DNA from: Sedimentisphaerales bacterium
Lineage (GTDB): Bacteria > Planctomycetota > Phycisphaerae > Sedimentisphaerales > SG8-4
Direction of reading: 5' to 3'
DNA: 25,982 bases
Assembly: GCA_016928975.1 (NCBI GenBank)
Contig: JAFGJR010000297.1
Location: 1 to 25,982, forward strand
The position numbers and the translations under genes are program-made. Positions 17,467-25,982 of this stretch are shown here, piece after piece. Positions within the stretch are counted from its first letter, which is position 1, and every line of letters begins with the position of its first letter. The notes beneath the pieces were generated by a model that saw only the letters and a list, made by a program, of their open reading frames with translations, had not been told where the DNA came from and made no database searches.

Positions 17467-17523
17467 GAAACAACCGTGAACCGGTCAGACGGATGACCCC
17501 GGCAGCCGTAGGGCGTCACTGCA

Positions 17524-19305
17524 CTACGGGTAGCACCCGCGCATATAGTGGAATATCCAGTCCCCTGTGACCGCGCATACGAGGAACTCGTCCCAGTCGC
17601 AGGGGCTCTCCTGCCATCGGACGAATACGACGCCCTGACAACTGCCGGCCGGCGCCGATTCACAGGTGTATCTTTCCCAGTAGAGCTCGAACCAGCTTCC
17701 ACCACAGTAGTAGTCACAGTAGACCCAGTCCTCCTGTTGGTAGAGCTTGGTGCAGGTCCAGTAGCCGCCGAGGAAGGTCGTCAGCGCGCTATCGGCCAGA
17801 TCGGTGAAGTGTCCTGAGATGGGCTTGTCGGACAGCAGCAGGGCCGTGCCCTGGGACCAGTCGTCGGGGAAGAAGTGCACGCTCTGCGGGTAGTAGAACT
17901 TGTTGCTCGACAGATCGATTAGCCGGACAGACCGGTCGTCCACCCCATCGAGCACGACGAAGTGATTCCTGGCGGGAATGTGTAGAATGACCTGCACTCC
18001 TTCAAGCTCTGCCAGGGTCGCGAGGTCGGTCTTCACGGCGCGGCAGTACAGGCCCAGGCCCTGGGCGAACTGCTTCATCGCGTACAGACTCGTCTGTTTG
18101 TTCGGCCCCACCAGGCCGGCGAGGCTGCTGTCGGAAACGCGCCTACCAAGTCTGGAGGCGGCATGCTGTAGGGCAATCGTGGCGCAGTTGCGTTCAGCTT
18201 TGTCCGGGGAGGCAGCGTAAGTGAGCCTCTCCGCCAGCAGCCGGTCTGTGTCGGCGGAATACGACTGGTACATCAGGGGACTGTCCGAGACCGGGGAGGT
18301 GTACTCGACGAGCGTGCCGCTCGGGTAGTTGATAGTGAAGCTGTCCGAGGTGGGGACTGCGGCGCTGACCGAGGTGAAGGTCCACTGCTCGGAGCGCAGA
18401 AGCTCGTTCGTCCCCGCCTCGTGCCGCTCGATCGAGATCGAAGACGGGATCCAGTAGGCCCCGACCTGCCGGTAGCCGGTATAGAGGCAGTTCACGACCG
18501 CATCATTGGGAAGCGGGACGGTGGCGGCAATGACCGCGTACTTCTTGGCCGGGTCGAGCGCGAGCTTCGTCACGGATCCATTGGCCCGGGTCAGCGTCAT
18601 CTGGATTTGGGTTTGTCCGCTTGCGGAGGTCTCGGTTGCCACGGTGGTTGCGGCCATGAGGTCCGAATAGGTGAACCGTCCATAACCCCAGGGGATCACC
18701 CCCGCGGTGAGCGGGCCGTGCACGGCATGAGGCAGCCGCCCGGCGGCATCTACCATTGCCAGGTTGCCCGAGGCGGTGTAGGTGGTGTATTTGTCGCCGT
18801 CCCAGGCGAACGCCCGGCTGCGATTGAAGCCCAGGTCGAACTGGTCGGTCATCCAGTTGCCCGCCAGGGTCGCATCCGGCACGACCGAGTCCTGACGCGA
18901 ATCCACATTGATCGCCCAGAGGAACCTGTCGCCATCGTACTTCACAGTCACGTGCGAGGTCATGGTATACTCATTGCCCAGCCTGTAGCGCACGTTGAAG
19001 GGAATGGCGTCCAGTTTCATTTTCTGGCCGTCCTCGGTCAGCTCCCTCTTGTCGGAACTGCTCTGATACTCTTGAAGCTGCCTGTCGATCTCCTGGCTGA
19101 TTTGTGCCGAATCGGCCGTTTTGGCAGCTACATACTCTTGGTGAGTCGCTTCAATGGTGCCCGCAGGCAACCAGGTCCTGCGTGGCTCGCTCGTCACCTT
19201 CTGGAAGACCTGGCGAATCTCGTCGCTCGTCAGGGTCCGCTGTCCGGATGCCGCGACTGTCAAAAACACCGGTAGGATGGCTGAAAGCAGGCTCTTTGCA
19301 TTCAT
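17524..19305 (-). CDS. Exported C39-like cysteine peptidase with double-glycine motif and Cys-rich tail
   Basis: 593-residue exported protein. A signal peptide (1-21) leads into a beta-rich domain of unknown type (about 23-345). A C39-like peptidase domain follows at about 355-495, with Cys374 (ERNCATIAL), His448 (NHFVVLDG) and Asp464 (LIDLS). The His-Asp spacing of 16 is what I recall for C39 peptidases of bacteriocin exporters. The usual oxyanion Gln six residues before Cys is Asp368 here. Residues 503-514 read LADSALTTFLGG, which places Leu at -12 and -7, Phe at -4 and Gly-Gly at -2/-1, the double-glycine leader pattern cut by C39 enzymes. The remaining 79 residues have 8 Cys and 7 Trp. 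GGAGG lies 7 bases before the ATG. Self-processing is inference; the tail could simply be a disulfide-rich domain. Confidence 0.75.
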   Translation of the reverse strand: MNAKSLLSAILPVFLTVAASGQRTLTSDEIRQVFQKVTSEPRRTWLPAGTIEATHQEYVAAKTADSAQISQEIDRQLQEYQSSSDKRELTEDGQKMKLDAIPFNVRYRLGNEYTMTSHVTVKYDGDRFLWAINVDSRQDSVVPDATLAGNWMTDQFDLGFNRSRAFAWDGDKYTTYTASGNLAMVDAAGRLPHAVHGPLTAGVIPWGYGRFTYSDLMAATTVATETSASGQTQIQMTLTRANGSVTKLALDPAKKYAVIAATVPLPNDAVVNCLYTGYRQVGAYWIPSSISIERHEAGTNELLRSEQWTFTSVSAAVPTSDSFTINYPSGTLVEYTSPVSDSPLMYQSYSADTDRLLAERLTYAASPDKAERNCATIALQHAASRLGRRVSDSSLAGLVGPNKQTSLYAMKQFAQGLGLYCRAVKTDLATLAELEGVQVILHIPARNHFVVLDGVDDRSVRLIDLSSNKFYYPQSVHFFPDDWSQGTALLLSDKPISGHFTDLADSALTTFLGGYWTCTKLYQQEDWVYCDYYCGGSWFELYWERYTCESAPAGSCQGVVFVRWQESPCDWDEFLVCAVTGDWIFHYMRGCYP

Positions 19306-19562
19306 GATGTACCTCCTTTGCTTCGCAGTGGATGCAAGCCACAGCGATGGTTAGGGCGCCCACCTGGGTCATGCACTTTTCCTATCTTAACTGCATCAAT
19401 GGCGTGTACGGGCGGGCGGATGTGGATGGTTTTTCAGAGAAAACTCACAATTCTTTTGTAGGACTGCTGGCCTCTTCCGGGTGGTCCACCCCCTGAGAGC
19501 CCTTTTGGAGAGCTTACGCGGGTCTCAGCGAGACACAAAGGAGCCGGATTGCAGCTATGGGA
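19306..19562. other. Spacer upstream of the C39-like peptidase gene
   Basis: No supportable gene. It holds the GGAGG ribosome-binding site of the peptidase gene. I could not find a convincing -35/-10 pair for it. The other end abuts the terminator of the OmpA-family gene, so the peptidase gene should have its own promoter here. Confidence 0.4.
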
Positions 19563-19600
19563 GCAAAAGAGAACGGGCTCCGAACGTCAGCGGAGCCCGT
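19563..19600 (-). terminator. Rho-independent terminator of the OmpA-family lipoprotein gene
   Basis: A perfect 10-bp GC-rich stem (19573-19582 with 19591-19600) with an 8-base loop is followed on the transcript by TTCTCTTTT. It begins 25 bases past the stop codon. Confidence 0.8.
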
Positions 19601-19625
19601 GCGGTTCCTTGATGCTTCTGTGGGA

Positions 19626-20408
19626 TTACGTGCCCGCCGGTACGATGTAGACCTCGACCCGGCGATTCTTGGGATTGCCGCCCTTGTTCGGGGCGTTCGG
19701 GGCAACCGGCCGGTACTCCCCGAATCCCCGGGTACTCAGCCGCGTAGGGGTGATACCACAATTCTGCAGCGAATTCAGGACGGAAATCGCTCTGTGTGAG
19801 GACAGATACCAGTTTGAGGGGTGTTGCATCTGGGTCTGCGCCCGACGGATGGGGATATCGTCCGTATGCCCGGCCACGATGATGTGGAAATCCTTGGCCT
19901 GGTCGGAGTTGAGGATTCCGCACAAGGCCTTGATGGCCTCGGCGGCGGAACTCGTTACTTGGTCGCTGCCTTTCTCAAAGAGCAGGTCGCTCTTGAACTT
20001 CACCAGCCCGTGGTTCGGGTCGTACTCGATCATGTTGCCATGCTGCCTGGCGAGGTCTTCCAGTGCGGAGTTGAGCTCAGCCGGCAGAGGGTTCATACCC
20101 ATCAGTCGCGACTGCATGGACTTGATCAGCTCTTCCTTCTTCGTCAGCTCTTCCTCCATGGCGACGATCCTCTGGCGGAGTGCATCGACCTCGACACCTC
20201 CGGTCTGTTCCATCGAGGCCAGCTTCCTCTTGAGCTGGTCGAGCTGCAACTGGGAAGCCTGCAACTGGCTCTCCAGCTCGGAGATCCGTTGCTGTTGGGT
20301 GCGATTCCGAAGCTTCAGGTCGCTGTTCATGTCGCAACCGCCGACAAGAGCCAACCCGCCAGACAGAACGAGCACGATCAACACGGTCGCAAGCTTGACA
20401 CTCCGCAT
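19626..20408 (-). CDS. OmpA-family peptidoglycan-associated lipoprotein with coiled coil
   Basis: 260-residue outer-membrane-type lipoprotein that would anchor the envelope to peptidoglycan. The signal peptide ends in L-V-G-G-C with lipidated Cys25. A heptad-rich coiled coil spans about 35-105 (Q/L/E-rich with a second segment after a Gly break at 70). The OmpA-like domain covers about 138-256, with L-L-F-E-K-G-S, the A-G-H-T-D-D motif (179-184), LSSHRAISVLNSL and the closing N-R-R-V-E-V. This order (coiled coil then OmpA) resembles MotB-like or Pal-like lipoproteins, but the N-terminus is a lipobox rather than a MotB transmembrane helix. AAGGA lies 8 bases before the ATG. It ends at a clear terminator. 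Confidence 0.88.
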   Translation of the reverse strand: MRSVKLATVLIVLVLSGGLALVGGCDMNSDLKLRNRTQQQRISELESQLQASQLQLDQLKRKLASMEQTGGVEVDALRQRIVAMEEELTKKEELIKSMQSRLMGMNPLPAELNSALEDLARQHGNMIEYDPNHGLVKFKSDLLFEKGSDQVTSSAAEAIKALCGILNSDQAKDFHIIVAGHTDDIPIRRAQTQMQHPSNWYLSSHRAISVLNSLQNCGITPTRLSTRGFGEYRPVAPNAPNKGGNPKNRRVEVYIVPAGT

Positions 20409-20794
20409 TGGCAGTCCTTTCCAATAGTGCCGAATCCTGTAGTTGCAGTCCCCAACCGAAGAGCGAGCGGATCCACAAGCCCTTGGCCATCAGGCTGACC
20501 GCTGCTTCCGCGACGGCAACCGGCTCAGTTAAAACCATTCCAAGTACCCCGTCAAGGACAATTTGCCAGTTTCTTGGGTAATCGGCATCGCGCACATGAG
20601 GGATTCCCTGATGGGTCTCGGCTGTCGCAAGGGCCATGGCACAGGAAAAGGCACAGACGAGCTTCGGCCATTTGAAAGAGGGGTGTCCCAGGGCATTGCT
20701 CGATCTCCTCAGACCGAGCAAGAGCCTTCGCCGGCGGGGGGCTGGCAAGCCTCTTTCTGCGTCCATTCGATGAGATGCGGCCAGTAGTCAAATC
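20409..20794. other. Gap between DUF503 and the OmpA-family gene
   Basis: 386 bases with no gene I can support. On the minus strand an ATG overlaps the DUF503 stop (ATGA) and opens a 29-codon frame ending in TGA. Another minus-strand frame stays open from 20766 through the gap into the OmpA-family gene and looks weakly protein-like in its middle (for example WQIVLDGVLGMVLTEP), perhaps a remnant. A weak promoter for the OmpA-family gene, TTGACG-N17-TTAACT on the minus strand, is possible near 20530-20560. Confidence 0.35.
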
Positions 20795-21079
20795 TCATGA
20801 GAAGACCTCGCGTTCGACGGGGCCGAGAAAGAACCTGCCGTCATTGCGCACGAAATCGAGGATCGAGTCGAGCTGCTGATCGATGAAGACGGCGTCGTTG
20901 GAGACTACGGCGATGCCGAGGACCGCCAGGGTTTTGCTGTCCTGATGCTCCACCTCAGATACTGAGATGTTGAAGCGGCTTTGGAGACGGCCGATCACGC
21001 TCTTGACGATATGCCGCTTGTCCTTGAGCGACGCGATCCCGTGCATGTGCATCTGAACCTTCATCACGCCCACAAGCAT
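20795..21079 (-). CDS. DUF503 (YlxP-like) small protein
   Basis: 94-residue member of DUF503, the family of B. subtilis YlxP, a small ferredoxin-like-fold protein usually found near infB and rbfA. The family pattern is clear: M-L-V-G-V-M-K, then SLKDKRHIVKSVIGRLQSRFNISVSEVE and a central V-L-G-I-A-V-V-S-N-D. Function is unknown; a link to ribosome maturation is suggested by its usual neighbours. Here it is the last gene of an operon with two HtrA-type genes, four bases after the previous stop, an unusual context. AGGAG lies 7 bases before the ATG. Confidence 0.88.
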   Translation of the reverse strand: MLVGVMKVQMHMHGIASLKDKRHIVKSVIGRLQSRFNISVSEVEHQDSKTLAVLGIAVVSNDAVFIDQQLDSILDFVRNDGRFFLGPVEREVFS

Positions 21080-21083
21080 CCGT

Positions 21084-23456
21084 TCACTCCTGGCCGCGGA
21101 ATAGGGATCGTGGCAGGCCGGGCGCGCCGGCTTCCAGCTTCAGGTCCGCCAGACGCGTCTTGCCCATCCATTCGACCGTCACCCGGACGGAGTCCCTGTT
21201 CTCCTGTTGGGCGGCGGCGATCAGCTTCTCGATAGTCTCGACGCTGCCGACGGGTTCCCCGTCGATGGCGCGGATCAGCTCGTACGGATTGATCCGAGCC
21301 AGGGCGGCGGGTGTGCCCTGCTCGACCTGCGTGACCACTATGGCTGCATCGCTCTCTTGCAGCCGCAGTGCCGCACGCACCTCGTACGTCAGCTCCTTGA
21401 CCGTCAGACCCAGCTTCTCATTCTTGTACCGGGCGGCGCTGAGCATGTCCGGCGGCGCCTGCTCAATGTTGAACGCCTGCTCTTGCTTCTTGCCGTCGTG
21501 CAGGTAGCAGAGTGTCACCGTCGTGCCGGCGCCGATCTCGGCGAGCATGCGCGTCAGGTAGTTGTCCCGGCTCGGCCACGGACGCCTGCGTGGCATCCCG
21601 TAGCCCATCGCTTCGAACTCCTTGGGCATGTCCACCTCCTCGAAGTCAGGCATCTCGAAGTCGCCGCGCTCGTCGCAGGTCAGCTCGATCGGCCACGGCG
21701 CCCCAGGGACGGCGACCGTCAGCAGCACGTCGCCCTCGACCAGCCCGAGCGTGGCCGCCGGGGAGCCGGGGTAGACGCGATTGACTACCAGGCCGATGCG
21801 CCCGTCGCGAGTGGGCTGACGAAGGCCCAACTGCTTGACCATCTCCTTGTCCGGTGCGGTATACTCGACGCCGAGCCAGACCCGCCGTTTCTGCTCGTCC
21901 TTGCTCAGGTGCCGGATGCGCGGATCGTAGCTGCCAGGCAGGTCGTTGAGCAGCCCCGACAGCTCGGCCGACTCAAACACACGCGTATCGCTGCTATAGC
22001 TGGGACTCCACCCAGGGATCGCAATGCGTCGCCCCCGCAGCGACGGAGCCATCGCAAACTGCGCGTAACGACTGGACTGTCGGCCCAGCAGGTACGGCCT
22101 CAGCCGGTCTTCCTCGTGCCGCTCCTGGCTGTAGAGGCCGACCGGGTTGCCCCGCCGGTCCAGGAGCCAGCAACCGGCCTGCATCGGCCGCTCCATTACA
22201 GGATACCACAAGTCCGCATAGCCCTGCTGCTCGTCGATCCAGCGATTGAATTCCGTCTGGATGTCCATGCCGCCCAGCTCTCGCACGTAGACCGCCCAGA
22301 ACGGTTCCGTGCGAGCCAGTCTGCCGTCGGCGGCAAAGCTCGCCGTGTGCGGCAGCTTGCCCGGCTCGAGCTCGATCACGGTCGCGCTGCAGGATTTGAG
22401 AACGCCGCCGAACCGCCCGGGCACCTGCTCGTCGCCGACTTTGACAGTGATCGTATCGATGCCGGCGGCCGACTCCCGAGACACCGAATCCGGTACGAGC
22501 AGCTTGTCGTCGGCGAAGCCGAGGCCATACACGAGCACCTCGCGTCCGCCTGCATCGCCGGACCGATACCTGCGAAACGGGGATCTGCCACTGACGTCAT
22601 ACGCTTCCTCCTCCTGTGGCTCGGGCCGGAACGCGATCGTGATTTCGTAGATGTGGGCGGCGAAGTCCTGCTTCAGTTTGTCCTCAAGCTGTGTCTGCTG
22701 TTCTTGTGAGAGCCCGGCGTCCTCCAGGACATCCTTGCCCTTCCAGACCGGCCCGGCGGGGTCCAGATCGATTTGGTCGCGGCAGGTCACGCCGACGGGC
22801 GCGCCGTCGGCGTTGCAGATCACGCCTACACAGTAGACGCCCGGCGCTTGCAGGCATGGGCCCGGCTCAGCACTCCTCCAGTTTCGGCCGTACTCGCAAG
22901 GCCGGATGTACACGTGGTTCTGCTTGTCCGGCTTCATCGAGACGGCGTAAAGGGAGGCGCCTGGTGTGATCGCGTCCACGTCCGTGAACTGCAAGGGCTT
23001 CCACCCGGAGGGCAGATGACCGGTAAGCCGCAACACCCGGCCCGACGTCTTGACCAGCAGCCGGTCGAACGTGGCCGGCAGGGCCTTTCCGTCTGCGCCC
23101 TTGACCGTGATGCTCGCTACGGTGTCGAGATACACGGGGTCCCTGTCAAAGGTGAGGATCTCGCCCTTGTCGCTGAGGATCACGCCGAGGACATCGGTGG
23201 CATTCCTGTCCAGGATACGCTGAAGGACTGTGCCGTACTCGCGGTCGAGCCCGTATCCTGCCTCCAGACTCGGCCGATTGCTCTTCTTGAGGTGGTAGCT
23301 GACAATCACGAAGCTGTGCATCGTGTTTTGATAGATCTTCTCCCACGGCACATCCTTGTTCTGCTCGGCCGCTCGCAGAGTCGATCCGCTCACATTCATC
23401 CACAACGCTGCCGCAACCGCCACGAACACCGGCACTCGAACTTGCCACGTCTTCAT
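21084..23456 (-). CDS. Catalytically dead tandem HtrA-like protein with two PDZ domains
   Basis: 790-residue exported protein (signal peptide about 1-29). Two degenerate trypsin-like domains are seen at about 72-230 and 300-445. The first keeps the strand pattern G-V-I-L-S-D-K-G-E-I-L-T of HtrA, but the His position reads F-D-R-D-P. The second has MQAGCWLLDRRGNPVG where HtrA has G-N-S-G-G-P-L, putting Ala427 at the Ser site. No catalytic triad can be assembled in either. Two PDZ domains follow, about 525-665 (with an acidic, Pro-rich insertion at 590-635) and 680-775. The ATG at 23456 lies one base after the stop of the active HtrA gene with GAGGAG overlapping that stop, so expression is coupled. 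A pseudoprotease adaptor or chaperone partner of the HtrA enzyme is the natural reading, by inference. Confidence 0.78.
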   Translation of the reverse strand: MKTWQVRVPVFVAVAAALWMNVSGSTLRAAEQNKDVPWEKIYQNTMHSFVIVSYHLKKSNRPSLEAGYGLDREYGTVLQRILDRNATDVLGVILSDKGEILTFDRDPVYLDTVASITVKGADGKALPATFDRLLVKTSGRVLRLTGHLPSGWKPLQFTDVDAITPGASLYAVSMKPDKQNHVYIRPCEYGRNWRSAEPGPCLQAPGVYCVGVICNADGAPVGVTCRDQIDLDPAGPVWKGKDVLEDAGLSQEQQTQLEDKLKQDFAAHIYEITIAFRPEPQEEEAYDVSGRSPFRRYRSGDAGGREVLVYGLGFADDKLLVPDSVSRESAAGIDTITVKVGDEQVPGRFGGVLKSCSATVIELEPGKLPHTASFAADGRLARTEPFWAVYVRELGGMDIQTEFNRWIDEQQGYADLWYPVMERPMQAGCWLLDRRGNPVGLYSQERHEEDRLRPYLLGRQSSRYAQFAMAPSLRGRRIAIPGWSPSYSSDTRVFESAELSGLLNDLPGSYDPRIRHLSKDEQKRRVWLGVEYTAPDKEMVKQLGLRQPTRDGRIGLVVNRVYPGSPAATLGLVEGDVLLTVAVPGAPWPIELTCDERGDFEMPDFEEVDMPKEFEAMGYGMPRRRPWPSRDNYLTRMLAEIGAGTTVTLCYLHDGKKQEQAFNIEQAPPDMLSAARYKNEKLGLTVKELTYEVRAALRLQESDAAIVVTQVEQGTPAALARINPYELIRAIDGEPVGSVETIEKLIAAAQQENRDSVRVTVEWMGKTRLADLKLEAGAPGLPRSLFRGQE

Positions 23457-23457
23457 T

Positions 23458-24837
23458 CTACTCCTCTTCGTAATCACGGCGATAATCCAGCACGATCCAC
23501 TTTCGCAGGCCGTTTCGCAGGACCTCAAAGACAACTTTCTTCTCCCGCTGCCCGTCCTCCAGCAGTCCGGTGTAGATCTTCTTCACGTCCTCGATGGTCT
23601 CGACGGCCTGCTTGTCTACGCTCAGGATGATGTCCTGCTCGTTGAAGCCCGCCGCCGCGGCGTTGCCGGGGTACTTGACACCCTGAATGTAGATGCCGCC
23701 CGGTTTGAAGTAGTACAGGCGGGGCGTGCGGTACTTGTTGATCTCCTTGACGGTCATGTTCCATCGCCGGCAGTCGAAGTCGTCTCCTTCGAGCTTTCCC
23801 TTCTCCTGCGGCGTCACTTCCGCGCGGGTGGCCTCGCCGCCGCGAAGCAGCTCCATCGACACGGGCTTGCCGACCGGCAGGTCCGCCAGCCGGCGCCAGA
23901 TGTCCGGGAGCATCTCGGCGTACAAGCCCTCGACAGGCTGGCCGTCGATGCTCAACAGAACGTGGCCCGCCCGGATGCCTGCCTGCGCCGCCGGGCTGTT
24001 GTCCTCCACTCCGGCGATCAGGACGCCGTGCTCGCCGGCGACGAACGTGTTGCTGTGGAAGTCCTTCAGCGCCTGGAGGAGCAGACCGGTGTATGCGCGG
24101 ATGACTCGGCCGTCGCGTTTGAGCCGGCTGACGGTGTCCTGTACGGTGGGCGCCGGGATGCTGAACCCCAATCCGCTGCCTTCCACGCCGAGCGTGTTGA
24201 TACCCACGATAGTACCCTGGGTGTCGATCAACGGCCCGCCGCTATTGCCCGGGTTGATCGCCGCGTCGGTCTGGATCCAGGTGTTGTACTTGTACTCCGT
24301 CGTGAAGCCGATGTATCGCTGCGCGTTGGAGACGATGCCCAGGCTGATGGATCGCTGGAACCCGAACGGGCTTCCCAGGGCCATGACGAAATCGCCTTCC
24401 TGGACCGCCATCGAATCGGCCAGGCGCGCGCATGGGTAGGGCTTTCCGCCCTCGCGTTCAGGCAGCTTGAGCAGCGCCAGGTCAGTGTCGCGGTCGGAGC
24501 CGATAAGCTGCGTCCTGACCTGCTGTTTGTCGTAGAGCACGCAGTTGATCGTGACGGCCTTGTCCACGACGTGCCAGTTCGTCACGGCGTACCCGTCGGC
24601 GCTGATGATCACGCCGGACCCGAACACCTCCTGCTGCTTCTTCTCGCCGCTGCCGTAGTCCTCCACGATCGGCTTGACGAAGATCAGGGCCGGGAAGACC
24701 TCGCTCTTGGCCCGCGTGATGATCTCTCGAAAGTCACCGTGCTCCTGGCAAACCGCCCTGTGCGGAGCACCTGCAAGGACGATCCCCAGAAGCACCGCCA
24801 TTGTGCTCAAGGGTGCTCGTGTCATTCCATCCTGCAT
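23458..24837 (-). CDS. HtrA/Deg-family serine endoprotease (S1C) with two PDZ domains
   Basis: 459-residue envelope protease that degrades or refolds damaged exported proteins. A signal peptide (about 10-32) is followed by a trypsin-like domain with the full triad: His89 in TNWHVVD, Asp119 in DTDLALLKL and Ser199 in NPGNSGGPL. The LA-loop is short. PDZ1 spans about 248-343 and PDZ2 about 361-451, ending in an acidic tail. Start: the ATG at 24837 has GAGG nine bases before it; an in-frame ATG four codons later is an alternative, and the open frame upstream to 25164 lacks protein character. It heads an operon with the pseudo-HtrA gene and DUF503. A regulator was not seen. Confidence 0.9.
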   Translation of the reverse strand: MQDGMTRAPLSTMAVLLGIVLAGAPHRAVCQEHGDFREIITRAKSEVFPALIFVKPIVEDYGSGEKKQQEVFGSGVIISADGYAVTNWHVVDKAVTINCVLYDKQQVRTQLIGSDRDTDLALLKLPEREGGKPYPCARLADSMAVQEGDFVMALGSPFGFQRSISLGIVSNAQRYIGFTTEYKYNTWIQTDAAINPGNSGGPLIDTQGTIVGINTLGVEGSGLGFSIPAPTVQDTVSRLKRDGRVIRAYTGLLLQALKDFHSNTFVAGEHGVLIAGVEDNSPAAQAGIRAGHVLLSIDGQPVEGLYAEMLPDIWRRLADLPVGKPVSMELLRGGEATRAEVTPQEKGKLEGDDFDCRRWNMTVKEINKYRTPRLYYFKPGGIYIQGVKYPGNAAAAGFNEQDIILSVDKQAVETIEDVKKIYTGLLEDGQREKKVVFEVLRNGLRKWIVLDYRRDYEEE

Positions 24838-25142
24838 TCCGATTTCCTCAACTTGTACGTGCACGTCGTGGTGGTCTAACAGTTGACGGCCCCCAGACTC
24901 GCAACGACTGTCTGCCACCGCAGCTCCCCACGCCCTGTTCCCGAGGCCATACGGTCTCGCGATGATGGAGATTACCGGTTCGCCCGCCCCGCCGCAAGTG
25001 AATTCGGGACCGTCCGAGCGCCTCTGAACCGAGTCATTGGGGGAAAGACAAGCAACGGTGTCTGATTTCACGGATGCCAGGGAGCGCGGACCAGGGGACG
25101 CGACGGAAGTGGTATACAGTGCGCATCCGACGAATGAAGGCC
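24838..25142. other. Spacer between clpC and the HtrA operon
   Basis: About 300 bases without a supportable gene, on the minus-strand path from the clpC terminator to the HtrA start. The promoter of the HtrA operon should be here; no near-consensus pair was found, which leaves room for an alternative sigma factor. Confidence 0.35.
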
Positions 25143-25184
25143 GGAAGAAAGGGCCGTGCGGCAATCGACTTGCTGCACGGCCCT
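25143..25184 (-). terminator. clpC: Rho-independent terminator of clpC
   Basis: A perfect 10-bp stem (25150-25159 with 25175-25184) is followed on the transcript by TTCTTCC. It begins about 33 bases past the clpC stop. Confidence 0.75.
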
Positions 25185-25216
25185 GGGTTCTTTGGAGGAG
25201 TTCGCTTGGGTCCGGG

Positions 25217-25982
<766 letters not shown>

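Noticed and set aside
21207..22709. Plus-strand open frame of 500 codons
   Set aside because: Antisense shadow of the pseudo-HtrA gene, with low-complexity Arg/Asp/Leu composition and no motif.
23356..24879. Plus-strand open frame of 507 codons
   Set aside because: Antisense shadow of the active HtrA gene, which has a full catalytic triad on the other strand.
24838..25164. N-terminal extension of the HtrA protease to an ATG at 25164
   Set aside because: It would put about 109 unconserved residues before the signal peptide; the ATG at 24837 has a ribosome-binding site.

Overview
The window is about 60% GC by eye and reads as chromosomal DNA of a bacterium, most likely a planctomycete of the Phycisphaerae/Sedimentisphaerales type. 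This is inference. It rests on a prepilin of the H-X9-DG style, an ECF sigma factor with a large zinc-binding anti-sigma partner, several secreted or lipoprotein genes, and a 55-base double-hairpin element whose translation gives the 'GQDARAT' string I associate with planctomycete genomes. No rRNA, tRNA, CRISPR array, transposase or prophage gene was seen.

Layout. 1-2.2 kb: a ferritin-like di-iron protein (minus) divergent from a secreted sialidase (plus). 2.5-5.5 kb: a two-gene operon of an N6-adenine DNA methyltransferase and a PIN-domain nuclease, start abutting stop. 5.7-9.2 kb: branched-chain amino acid synthesis on the minus strand (ilvB-ilvN), preceded by a 200-residue IlvB paralogue that has lost 376 internal residues without losing frame. 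9.3-10.7 kb: small accessory genes (DUF2442, a membrane-anchored unknown, a broken HEPN gene). 10.8-13.9 kb: a lipoprotein and a large secreted beta-helical carbohydrate-binding-like protein. 14.3-16.6 kb: an ECF-like sigma factor with a near-consensus promoter and a membrane anti-sigma protein carrying four H-x3-C-x2-C motifs. 16.6-20.4 kb (minus): a prepilin, an exported C39-type cysteine peptidase whose C-terminus carries a double-glycine leader motif and an 8-Cys tail, and an OmpA-family lipoprotein. 20.8-24.8 kb (minus): an operon of an active HtrA protease, a catalytically dead double HtrA-like protein and DUF503. 25.2 kb to the edge: the 3' end of clpC.

How the genes fit together. Much of the right half concerns the cell envelope and protein quality control (HtrA, pseudo-HtrA, ClpC, OmpA lipoprotein, sigma/anti-sigma pair). 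The left half mixes housekeeping metabolism (ilvBN) with accessory defence or toxin-type genes (methyltransferase-PIN, DUF2442, HEPN remnant). The best candidates for something undescribed are the C39 peptidase with its own apparent double-glycine cargo, the methyltransferase-PIN pair, the four-fold ZAS anti-sigma protein, and the mini-IlvB. All functional statements come from reading motifs by eye; no database search was run.
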